NCBI GenBank assembly: GCA_900769445.1
Contig: CAAGGR010000028.1
Span: 1 to 26,761, forward strand
Length of the DNA: 26,761 nt
Reading direction: 5' to 3'
Source of the DNA: an uncultured Alistipes sp.
Lineage (GTDB): Bacteria; Bacteroidota; Bacteroidia; Bacteroidales; Rikenellaceae
The notes below the pieces were generated by a model. That model was given only the letters and a program-made list of their open reading frames with translations. It made no database searches and had not been told where the DNA came from. A program made the position numbers and the translations under genes. Positions 13,627 to 22,129 of this stretch are shown here, in pieces; positions within the stretch are counted from its first letter, which is position 1; each line of letters begins with the position of its first letter.

Positions 13627-15962
13627 TAGAATGGGTAGCCGACACTAAAGTTCAACGCCGTATTACTCCAATGGAAGTTCTTTATCCAACGATTATTCTC
13701 TGGGCGGTCGGGATTGTGAATCTGCATACCGAGGTCAAAACGAAGGATAACATAGGATAGGTCGAGGCGGATGCCAAAACCTGTGTTGAAACCAAGTTGC
13801 TTATAGAAGCTATTGAAGTGGAATACCTCCTCGGGGTGGCTATCCTCAGTATCGCGGAGATACCAGACATTACCCACATCGAAGAAGATTGCGCCATTAA
13901 GTACCCACCATAGAGGAAAGCGGTACTCAAGGTTAGCTTCGAGACGCACATCACCCACCTGTGAAGGGTAGGTAACACCCTTTAGCTCAGGCTTATTACC
14001 AGGTCCCAAAGTACGAGGCACCCAACCACGCATAGAGTTAGCACCACCGCAATAAAACATACGGTCGAAAGGTATTGAGCGATCTTTTGAGTTGCCATAT
14101 GTTACACCCACACCACTGAAGAAACGACTTGCAAGTGCCATCTTGCCACCGAGGTCTATCTTATGGCTTATGCTTGTCTCGCCACGCACATACTGCGCAA
14201 AGCGGACACCAAGAATCTTATTATAACCCTCATTATTTGCAGAGTTACCAAAAGCGTTAGTTAGGAGTTGCAGGGTGTTACCCACAGACTCTAAATTAGC
14301 GCGGATGATGGTAACATTCTCATCGAAATCGGAACGTTGTGTGTTATATATCCACGAGAGCGAGAGACCAGCATTGAGTTGCGACTCGAAAGAGGTCTTC
14401 AAATACTGGTTGTCCATATCTTTGAGGAAGGTCTCGTTGATGCTCTGCACATTAATCCAGTTTATATCTACAGGACGCACCACCCACGAGGCACGGTTAC
14501 CCTGCTGCCAGCTATAAGCCCAACGCGCCGTGAAGATATTACGACTATAGTATGGGCGATTCTGGTAGTCGAAGGCAAACTCGACACGTGTACGTGGCTT
14601 CGCAATATTTGGCCCTGGCGTAATGCGGAATGGCACAAGAAAACGTGGGAAGGATAGACCCGCAGTAACACCTATCTCCTGCGCACTACGCTTCGCAACA
14701 TCGCGAGCTCGCATCCACTCGAAACCAAAGCGAGTAGAGACATCGAAGGACTCCGCTGCGCGGAATAGATTTCTATTCGAGTAACCAAGCGTAAAGCTAA
14801 GACCGTGGAACGTAGATGTAGAGGATGCCTCAACCTCAACCTTCATGCTCTGCTTAAGCGCAGGGGCAGCATATATATTGCAGTCGATATACCTCTCGCC
14901 AAGTTTAACACTATCCTTAACAGGGGTAAAGGCAATCTTTGAGCTGCGGAAAAAGCCCAACGACACAAGCTCCTTCTGCGTACTCCACACACGCTGTGCA
15001 TTGTAAACCTGATCAGGATAAAGCATTATATTACGTCGCAAAACGATGCTACGCAACTGCGACGGAGCATTCAAGTCGCGAATAATATTGAGTCCATTGA
15101 AAACAGTGGTGTCAACCTTAGCGCCCTGCGCGAAGCCCGACGTCGAACGATACATTGGGTCGTAGGTAGGATAGACATCAATATTGCGAATACGGTAGAT
15201 GTGATGGTTCTCCCAAATCTGCTCGCTGGTAGTGCTATAGCCCACCAACAGAGGACTTACAACCATACATACCGAGGCATTCAACCCCCTGCCTATAGTA
15301 TCGACCTCGTATGAGATACTATTGGCTGTAAAGTCGTAATAACCATTATTATTAAGTAGCGTAGCTATACGGTTACGCTCCGCCTCCAAGACCGACTCAT
15401 CGAAGATATCGCCACGCACAATTAACGAGGATGCCGTATCGGCAAGGATTATATTACGCAACGAGGTGTCTCTGAAGTTGTAACTTACAGAGTCTATACG
15501 AGTCGCTGGCCCCTGCTTTATCCTATATGTTATCTTTGCCCTATGTCGCCTTAACGTCGAAGTATCGACATCGCAACTAACATTCGAAGAGAAGTAACCG
15601 CGGGTGTGAAGATAGGTCTGCAAGTTCTGCACCGAGCGCTCTGTGAGCGCTGTATCGACCAACACCGGAGGCTCACCAATCTTACGCATAAACTTATTTA
15701 TACGCTCACTCTTGGTGTAATTAGCATTCTGATAGACCCATACATGAAAGTAGAAACCAAGTATTCGTTTATTGGGCAGCTGACGGATATATCTATCCTT
15801 CTCTACAGTAATGCGCTCCTTACGTGGCACACTCTTATCCGCCTTGACATCTACCTTTGTAAGAAGATACTCGCCATCTGATAGTGAACTCGTAACGCCA
15901 CAGGAGATAGCAAAAATTGCCAACCCCACAACTATCAAATATTTAAGTATCAGCCTTTTCAT
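13626..15962 (-). CDS. tamL: TamL-type outer-membrane lipoprotein of the BamA/Omp85 family
   Basis: This is an Omp85-superfamily protein with an N-terminal lipid anchor, as in Bacteroidetes TamL, which works with TamB in outer-membrane biogenesis. The signal peptide ends in a lipobox-like AISC with C21 as the lipidation site. Residues of about 30-390 form POTRA-like repeats. The rest is a 16-strand-type barrel ending in the aromatic C-terminus GYPF. The Omp85 family motif appears as GGANSMRGW, with MRGW at 644-647. It has 778 residues. The start is 3 bp after the dapF stop codon, so the two are co-transcribed. tamB is not adjacent. Plain BamA is excluded by the lipobox and length, as far as I can judge. 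Confidence 0.9.
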   Translation of the reverse strand: MKRLILKYLIVVGLAIFAISCGVTSSLSDGEYLLTKVDVKADKSVPRKERITVEKDRYIRQLPNKRILGFYFHVWVYQNANYTKSERINKFMRKIGEPPVLVDTALTERSVQNLQTYLHTRGYFSSNVSCDVDTSTLRRHRAKITYRIKQGPATRIDSVSYNFRDTSLRNIILADTASSLIVRGDIFDESVLEAERNRIATLLNNNGYYDFTANSISYEVDTIGRGLNASVCMVVSPLLVGYSTTSEQIWENHHIYRIRNIDVYPTYDPMYRSTSGFAQGAKVDTTVFNGLNIIRDLNAPSQLRSIVLRRNIMLYPDQVYNAQRVWSTQKELVSLGFFRSSKIAFTPVKDSVKLGERYIDCNIYAAPALKQSMKVEVEASSTSTFHGLSFTLGYSNRNLFRAAESFDVSTRFGFEWMRARDVAKRSAQEIGVTAGLSFPRFLVPFRITPGPNIAKPRTRVEFAFDYQNRPYYSRNIFTARWAYSWQQGNRASWVVRPVDINWINVQSINETFLKDMDNQYLKTSFESQLNAGLSLSWIYNTQRSDFDENVTIIRANLESVGNTLQLLTNAFGNSANNEGYNKILGVRFAQYVRGETSISHKIDLGGKMALASRFFSGVGVTYGNSKDRSIPFDRMFYCGGANSMRGWVPRTLGPGNKPELKGVTYPSQVGDVRLEANLEYRFPLWWVLNGAIFFDVGNVWYLRDTEDSHPEEVFHFNSFYKQLGFNTGFGIRLDLSYVILRFDLGMQIHNPDRPENNRWIKNFHWSNTALNFSVGYPF

Positions 15963-15965
15963 ATA

Positions 15966-16844
15966 CTACTTACGCTCAAAACTTAGCCTACCATCAACAA
16001 ACGATGCCTCGCCATACCACTCAAACGTAGCATTACCCTCCAAGCGGGTGATGATACTATCCGAGAGCTGCGTTGTACAGAACACCCTGCCACCGCGATT
16101 TCTAACCTCGATGCGCTCGCCTGCATCCACCCTACCACGTATAGCTACAGCAGTTGCTGAAGCGGTCATAGCCGTACCACACGAAAGGGTCAAACCTGCA
16201 CCACGCTCATATGTCGACACAAATATCTCACGTGGCGAACGACACTCATAAAACGAAACGTTCACACCAAAGGGGAACAACTCCTTAAGTTCAAGAACCC
16301 TCTCGCCTAAAGCCGTAAGATGCTCCAACGAGATACTCTCCACCTCGGCTACAATATGAGGATTACCCAAATTGAGTGCCGTAAACTCCAACTTATCATC
16401 CAAAGCCTCAATCTTTCGTGCTACGAAACGCTCCTTGGCGCCATAGAAGGTAAAATCCTTCGACCATGTGTTAATTGGAATATCCACACCGAAGGTCTCC
16501 TCACCATCAATAGGCTCTATACGCTGCACCTTATAGTCTCTACCGCCTGAGCGCAACACATCCTCCTTAGCGATATATCCTCGCTCGTATGCCAGACGTG
16601 CCACACAACGAATACCGTTGCCACACATCTCGGCATAGGTACCATCAGGGTTGAGCATATCCATACCATATACTCCGTCAGCATGCTTTACAAGCAACAA
16701 CACACCATCACTACCAATACCCGACTCTCTGCAGCAGGCTACGCGGGCGAAATCGCTCCACGCCTCTCGGCTAAAATCGTGGTACTTGACAGCATCTATA
16801 AGTATAAAATCGTTGCCCGAACCGTGGCACTTGATAAACTCCAT
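15966..16844 (-). CDS. dapF: Diaminopimelate epimerase
   Basis: This cytoplasmic cofactor-free epimerase converts LL- to meso-diaminopimelate, for lysine and peptidoglycan. It has 292 residues. The two catalytic cysteines are C74 in MCGNGIRC and C222 in SCGTAMTA. The N-terminal KCHGSGNDFILID and the LGNPHIV block are standard. The loop after the second cysteine is CGTA rather than the CGTG/CGSG I expect, a conservative Gly-to-Ala change next to the substrate-binding residues. It has a consensus -7 box at 16875-16868 and is the first gene of the dapF-tamL transcript. Confidence 0.96.
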   Translation of the reverse strand: MEFIKCHGSGNDFILIDAVKYHDFSREAWSDFARVACCRESGIGSDGVLLLVKHADGVYGMDMLNPDGTYAEMCGNGIRCVARLAYERGYIAKEDVLRSGGRDYKVQRIEPIDGEETFGVDIPINTWSKDFTFYGAKERFVARKIEALDDKLEFTALNLGNPHIVAEVESISLEHLTALGERVLELKELFPFGVNVSFYECRSPREIFVSTYERGAGLTLSCGTAMTASATAVAIRGRVDAGERIEVRNRGGRVFCTTQLSDSIITRLEGNATFEWYGEASFVDGRLSFERK

Positions 16845-16867
16845 CTTCCTATATCATTATATTCCCT

Positions 16868-16875
16868 CAAAGTTA
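16868..16875 (-). promoter_or_regulatory. Predicted dapF-tamL -7 box
   Basis: TAACTTTG on the minus strand matches TAnnTTTG exactly, 23 bp before the dapF ATG. The -33 region has no clear TTTG. Confidence 0.5.
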
Positions 16876-16904
16876 CGAATTATTTTCGATTTTCGCACTC
16901 TACT

Positions 16905-16936
16905 ATTGCATATCTCGCGTTTTTTTTGTAACATTG
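16905..16936 (+). promoter_or_regulatory. Possible promoter of the alpha/beta hydrolase gene
   Basis: ATTG (16905-16908), 20 bp, then TAACATTG (16929-16936). Each box is one base from consensus. It lies 23 bp before the ATG at 16960. Confidence 0.4.
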
Positions 16937-16959
16937 TAACATCTAACCGAAAAAGGCTT

Positions 16960-17760
16960 ATGACTGAGAAATTTATTATGGCGGGACAGACGCCAATGCA
17001 TGTTGCTGATACTGAGCGCGGTGAGAAGTGCGTGGTATTGCTTCATGGCTACTTGGAGTCGATGCTCGTATGGGATGAGTTTATGGATTTACTCAAAGGC
17101 TCGATGCGTGTGGTTACCATAGACCTCCCAGGACACGGTGTATCGATTGTGAATGGCGAGATTCACACGATGGAGTTTCTTGCCGACTGCGTGGGTCTAA
17201 CGATGAAGGCTCTCGGCATCGAGCGCTACAGCGTTGTGGGACACTCTATGGGCGGATATGTAGCACTCGCTATGATGGATAACTACGCCTCAAACTTAGA
17301 GAACATCATTCTTCTAAGCTCCACAACCTCAGCTGATAGCCAAGAGAAGTGCGACCGTCGCCGCCGCGAGATTGAACTGATAAAGGCAGGTAAGAAGAAT
17401 ACCCTCGCACGTCTTGTGCCACACGCTGGCTTCGCACCACAGAACGTGAAGCGTCTCAAGGACTATATCGAGGATATAAGCGAGCTTATACTTATCACTG
17501 AAGACGAGGGTGTTATCGCAATTCTTGCTGGTATGATTGAGCGCAAGAGTCGTGGCGAGCAACTTCGCGACAGTGGCATTCCGCACCTCTTTATCTTCGG
17601 CAAGCACGACTACTACATCCCTAACGATGTTGCCGAAGAGATGGCTGCACAAGACCCCAATGCCAAGGTTTTATGGCTCGAGGAGTCGGGACATATGGGC
17701 TTCTACGAGGAGCCTGAGAGGTGTGCCGAGGCTATTAAAACGATGATACTTGGAGAGTAA
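16960..17760 (+). CDS. Alpha/beta-fold hydrolase
   Basis: This is a soluble alpha/beta hydrolase of unknown substrate, with 266 residues from ATG 16960. A longer open frame back to 16651 overlaps dapF antisense and is not credible. The oxyanion-hole region is LLHGYLES, with HG at 29-30. The nucleophile elbow GHSMGG places Ser96. Asp217 (FGKHDYYIP) and His245 (ESGHMGFYEEPE) complete a plausible triad. DLPGHG at 55-60 is typical of the esterase/MhpC/BioH-like group. There is no signal peptide. It is monocistronic, between the divergent dapF promoter and a terminator shared with rpoC. Esterase, lactonase or C-C hydrolase activity cannot be told apart here. Confidence 0.88.
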   Translation: MTEKFIMAGQTPMHVADTERGEKCVVLLHGYLESMLVWDEFMDLLKGSMRVVTIDLPGHGVSIVNGEIHTMEFLADCVGLTMKALGIERYSVVGHSMGGYVALAMMDNYASNLENIILLSSTTSADSQEKCDRRRREIELIKAGKKNTLARLVPHAGFAPQNVKRLKDYIEDISELILITEDEGVIAILAGMIERKSRGEQLRDSGIPHLFIFGKHDYYIPNDVAEEMAAQDPNAKVLWLEESGHMGFYEEPERCAEAIKTMILGE

Positions 17761-17786
17761 CAACCTATTCATCATCCATATAACAC

Positions 17787-17820
17787 AAATTAGGGGTGCC
17801 CAATCGGACACCCCTAATTT
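17787..17820. terminator. Bidirectional terminator between hydrolase and rpoC
   Basis: AAATTAGGGGTG (17787-17798) pairs perfectly with CACCCCTAATTT (17809-17820) around a 10-nt loop. The T-tracts are short, but the position between convergent genes is ideal. It would end the rpoBC operon. Confidence 0.8.
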
Positions 17821-17842
17821 CATATATAGTTTCGCTCTCGGA

Positions 17843-20800
17843 TTACTCCTCAGCAACCACTGCTGGCTCAATGTCTGAACGCAAACCTACGATCAAATCC
17901 TCGTAGTCACGTAGACCTGTACCACCAGGGATTGGGTTACCAGTGATAACGTTCTCCTTAAGGTTAACCAACTCATCGGTCTTAGCCTGGATAGCAGCCT
18001 CGTTAAGTACCTTAGTAGTCTCCTGGAACGATGCAGCAGAGATAAAGCTTGATGTCTGCAATGCTGCTCGTGTGATACCCTGAAGTACCTGGTTAGATGT
18101 TGCTGGCACGATAGGACGAACCTCAACCAAAGCCATATCACGACGCTTAAGTGCTGAGTTCTCGTCACGCAACTTACGCATTGAGATAATCTGACCTGCC
18201 TGAACATTCTGTGAGCCACCGGCATCGGTAACAACAACCTTGTCGTAGAGTTCATCGATAACATCCATAAACTCCCACTTATCTACTACCTGATCCTCGA
18301 AGAAGCGAGTATCACCTGGATCCTCAATCTGTACCTTCGACATCATCTGGCGTACGATAACCTCAAAGTGCTTATCGTTAATCTTTACACCCTGCATACG
18401 GTAAACCTCCTGTACCTCGTTCACGATGTACTCCTGAACCTTTGTAGGACCGAGGATACGCAAGATATCGCTTGGTGTGATAGCACCATCAGACAACGCC
18501 ATACCTGCACGTACATAGTCGTTCTCCTGAACAACAATCTGACGTGATAGTGGCACGAGGTAACGCTTCTGATCACCATCCTTTGCTGTGATGACAACCT
18601 CACGGTTACCACGCTTAATCTTGCCGAATGATACCTCACCGTCGATCTCAGATACGATAGCTGGGTTAGATGGATTACGAGCCTCGAACAACTCGGTTAC
18701 TCGAGGCAAACCACCGGTGATATCACCACCAGACTTACCTACTGCACGAGGAATCTTGATAAGGATCTCGCCCGCGTGAATCTTCGCATTATTCTTAACC
18801 ATAATGTGAGCGTTCACAGGCAAGTTGTAAGACTTAACCTCATCACCATCCTTGTTAACAATCTTGATAACAGGGTTCTTAGTCTTATCCTTCGACTCGA
18901 TTACTACGCGCTCAGAAAGACCTGTCTGCTCATCGCGCTCCTCACGGTAAGTAACACCCTCGATGATGCTCTCATACACAATCTTACCCTCTGTCTCAGC
19001 GATGATAACTGCATTATATGGATCCCACTCGCAGATCATATCGCCCTTAGAAACATCGGCACCATCCTTCATAAAGAGGGTTGCACCATATGGCAAAGCG
19101 TGAGTATAGAGAACAATCTCAGTATTCTTATCTACGATACGGAACTCAGACTGACGTGATACAACGATATCGATAGCCTCACCTGCAGAGTTCTTACCCT
19201 TAATTGTGCGCAAGTCATCAATCTCAAGGCGACCCTCATACTTAGAGACAACGTTTGTCTCAACTGTAGAGCCACCCGCAACACCACCGACGTGGAACGT
19301 ACGAAGTGTCAACTGAGTACCTGGCTCACCGATAGACTGTGCTGCGATAACACCAACTACCTCACCCTTCTGTACCATACGCGCTGTAGCAAGGTTACGT
19401 CCGTAACACTTAGCACAAACACCACGACGTGCCTCACAAGTGAGTACTGAACGAATCTCTACAGACTCCAATGGCGACTTCTCGATAGCCTCAGCAATCT
19501 CCTCGGTAATCTCCTCACCTGCCTTGCAGATAATCTCGTTTGTAGTTGGGTGGATGATGTCGTTAAGCGCTGTACGACCAAGAATACGATCGTAGAGTGT
19601 CTGTACGACATCCTCGTTACGCTTGATAGCTGTAGCTGTCAAACCACGCAATGTACCACAATCCTCCTCGTTGATAATTACATCCTGTGCAACATCAACC
19701 AAACGACGAGTCAAGTAACCCGCATCGGCAGTCTTAAGAGCGGTATCCGCCAAACCCTTACGAGCACCGTGAGTAGAGATAAAGTACTCCAACACCGAAA
19801 GACCCTCCTTAAAGTTAGACAAGATAGGGTTCTCGATAACCTGCTGACCACCCTCAACACCTGACTTCTGTGGCTTAGCCATAAGACCACGCATACCAGA
19901 GAGCTGACGAATCTGCTCCTTAGAACCACGGGCTCCAGAGTCAAGCATCATATATACTGGGTTGAAACCATCGTTATCGTTCTTCAAAGTGGTGATTACC
20001 TGATTTGTAAGACGATTGTTGATGGTTGTCCAAATATCGACAATCTGGTTATAACGCTCGTTGTTGGTGATAAGACCCATGTTATAGTCCTCGATAACAG
20101 CATCTGCTGCTGCGTAACCCTCGTCGATAAGCTTCTGCTTATCCTCTGGGATAACAACCGCATCAAGGTTAAACGATAGACCACCCTGGAATGCCATACG
20201 GTAACCCATATTCTTGATATCATCCAAGAACTTAGCTACCTTATCTGCACCCGCCTTCTTCATCACAACTGCGATGATATCACGCAAAGAACGCTTAGTC
20301 AAAACCTCGTTGATGTAGCCCACCTCAGCAGGAACATTCTGGTTGAAGAGGATACGACCAATAGTTGTCTCCTTAAGTACATATACCTCGTTGCCATTCT
20401 CGTCAAGGTCGCGTACGCGGCAGTGAACTACAGCGTGAAGGTCAGCGCGCTTCTCATTGTAAGCGATGATAGCCTCCTCAGGGCCGTAGAACTTCAAGCC
20501 TGTACCCTTAGCATTTGGACGTGGCTTTGTGATATAGTATAGACCCAAGACCATATCCTGCGAAGGCACGGTAATAGGCGCACCGTTAGCAGGGTTGAGA
20601 ACGTTGTGCGAACCCAACATAAGAATCTGAGCCTCAAGGATCGCAGCATTGCCAAGAGGCAAGTGTACCGCCATCTGATCACCATCGAAGTCGGCGTTGA
20701 ACGCTGTACATGATAGTGGGTGGAGCTGCATTGCCTTACCCTCGATAAGCTTAGGCTGGAATGCCTGGATACCCAAACGGTGAAGGGTCGGAGCTCGGTT

Positions 20801-22105
20801 CATCAACACTGGATGACCCTTGATTACATTCTCCAAGATACCCCAAATCACAGGGTCCTTTCTATCGATAATCTTCTTTGCTGACTTAACAGTCTTAACG
20901 ATACCACGCTCGATGAGCTTACGGATAACGAATGGCTTGTACAACTCAGCCGCCATATCCTTAGGAATACCCATCTCGTGCATCTTAAGCTCTGGGCCAA
21001 CGACAATAACCGAACGTGCAGAGTAGTCAACACGCTTACCAAGCAAGTTCTGACGGAAGCGACCCTGCTTACCCTTCAACGAGTCTGACAAAGACTTCAA
21101 AGGACGGTTAGAATCGTTCTTTACAGCATTGCTCTTACGTGAGTTATCGAACAACGAATCTACAGCCTCCTGCAACATACGCTTCTCGTTACGAAGGATA
21201 ACCTCAGGAGCCTTAATCTCGATAAGACGCTTTAGACGGTTGTTACGAATGATAACACGACGGTAAAGGTCGTTAAGATCAGATGTCGCGAAACGACCAC
21301 CATCAAGTGGTACCAATGGTCGCAACTCTGGTGGAATCACTGGAATATCAGTAAGTACCATCCACTCTGGGCGGTTCTTGCCATTTGAAGCACGGAACGA
21401 CTCGATGACGTTCAAGCACTTCAAGGCCTCAGTCTTACGCTGCTGCGATGTCTCCTTAGAGGCACGATCACGCAATGCATAAGACATAGAGTCGAGGTCT
21501 ACCTGCTTAAGAAGAGTGTAGATAGCCTCACCACCCATATCTGCTACGAACTTCTCTGGGTCGTCATCTGGCAATGACTGATTACCCTTAGGCAATGCAG
21601 CGATAACATCCAAGTACTCCTTCTCAGAGAGGGTCTGCAAACGCTCGATACCCTGCTCCTTAGCAGCACCTGCATTGATAACTACATAACGCTCGTAGTA
21701 GATGATAGCCTCCAACTTCTTCGATGGGATGCCAAGGAGGTAACCAATCTTTGAGGGGAGCGAACGGAAGTACCAGATGTGTACAACTGGCACAACCAAT
21801 GAGATATGACCCATACGCTCACGACGAACCTTCTTCTCGGTAACCTCAACACCACATCTATCACATACGATACCCTTATAACGAATGCGCTTATACTTTC
21901 CGCAATGGCACTCATAATCCTTAACAGGACCAAAGATACGCTCGCAGAATAGACCGTCTCGCTCAGGCTTATATGTGCGGTAGTTGATGGTCTCAGGCTT
22001 TAGTACCTCGCCGCTCGACTGGGCGCGAATCTCCTCAGGAGAGGCAAGACCAATCGAGATACGGCTATAGCTACTCATTTTATTATTATCTCTATTAAAT
22101 GACAT
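17843..22105 (-). CDS. rpoC: DNA-directed RNA polymerase subunit beta'
   Basis: This is the largest subunit of RNA polymerase, holding the catalytic magnesium. I start it at ATG 22105 (1420 residues, MSFNRDNNK), which lines up with Bacteroidetes RpoC starts. A TTG at 22114 would add three residues. The zinc-binding cysteines C66, C68, C81 and C84 are in the N-terminal ribbon, and the catalytic NADFDGD is at 470-476. A second cysteine cluster CEARRGVCAKC is present, with the nearby QSIGEPGTQLTLRTFHVGG bridge/trigger-loop block. It ends EPAVVAEE. It lies 24 bp after rpoB, clearly one operon. Codon use is highly biased. Confidence 0.99.
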   Translation of the reverse strand: MSFNRDNNKMSSYSRISIGLASPEEIRAQSSGEVLKPETINYRTYKPERDGLFCERIFGPVKDYECHCGKYKRIRYKGIVCDRCGVEVTEKKVRRERMGHISLVVPVVHIWYFRSLPSKIGYLLGIPSKKLEAIIYYERYVVINAGAAKEQGIERLQTLSEKEYLDVIAALPKGNQSLPDDDPEKFVADMGGEAIYTLLKQVDLDSMSYALRDRASKETSQQRKTEALKCLNVIESFRASNGKNRPEWMVLTDIPVIPPELRPLVPLDGGRFATSDLNDLYRRVIIRNNRLKRLIEIKAPEVILRNEKRMLQEAVDSLFDNSRKSNAVKNDSNRPLKSLSDSLKGKQGRFRQNLLGKRVDYSARSVIVVGPELKMHEMGIPKDMAAELYKPFVIRKLIERGIVKTVKSAKKIIDRKDPVIWGILENVIKGHPVLMNRAPTLHRLGIQAFQPKLIEGKAMQLHPLSCTAFNADFDGDQMAVHLPLGNAAILEAQILMLGSHNVLNPANGAPITVPSQDMVLGLYYITKPRPNAKGTGLKFYGPEEAIIAYNEKRADLHAVVHCRVRDLDENGNEVYVLKETTIGRILFNQNVPAEVGYINEVLTKRSLRDIIAVVMKKAGADKVAKFLDDIKNMGYRMAFQGGLSFNLDAVVIPEDKQKLIDEGYAAADAVIEDYNMGLITNNERYNQIVDIWTTINNRLTNQVITTLKNDNDGFNPVYMMLDSGARGSKEQIRQLSGMRGLMAKPQKSGVEGGQQVIENPILSNFKEGLSVLEYFISTHGARKGLADTALKTADAGYLTRRLVDVAQDVIINEEDCGTLRGLTATAIKRNEDVVQTLYDRILGRTALNDIIHPTTNEIICKAGEEITEEIAEAIEKSPLESVEIRSVLTCEARRGVCAKCYGRNLATARMVQKGEVVGVIAAQSIGEPGTQLTLRTFHVGGVAGGSTVETNVVSKYEGRLEIDDLRTIKGKNSAGEAIDIVVSRQSEFRIVDKNTEIVLYTHALPYGATLFMKDGADVSKGDMICEWDPYNAVIIAETEGKIVYESIIEGVTYREERDEQTGLSERVVIESKDKTKNPVIKIVNKDGDEVKSYNLPVNAHIMVKNNAKIHAGEILIKIPRAVGKSGGDITGGLPRVTELFEARNPSNPAIVSEIDGEVSFGKIKRGNREVVITAKDGDQKRYLVPLSRQIVVQENDYVRAGMALSDGAITPSDILRILGPTKVQEYIVNEVQEVYRMQGVKINDKHFEVIVRQMMSKVQIEDPGDTRFFEDQVVDKWEFMDVIDELYDKVVVTDAGGSQNVQAGQIISMRKLRDENSALKRRDMALVEVRPIVPATSNQVLQGITRAALQTSSFISAASFQETTKVLNEAAIQAKTDELVNLKENVITGNPIPGGTGLRDYEDLIVGLRSDIEPAVVAEE

Positions 22106-22129
22106 AATGTCCAAGTTTTTTAAGTTCGC

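Noticed and set aside
16651..16959. N-terminal extension of the alpha/beta hydrolase frame
   Set aside because: It overlaps dapF antisense and crosses the divergent promoter region. The hydrolase fold starts properly at ATG 16960.
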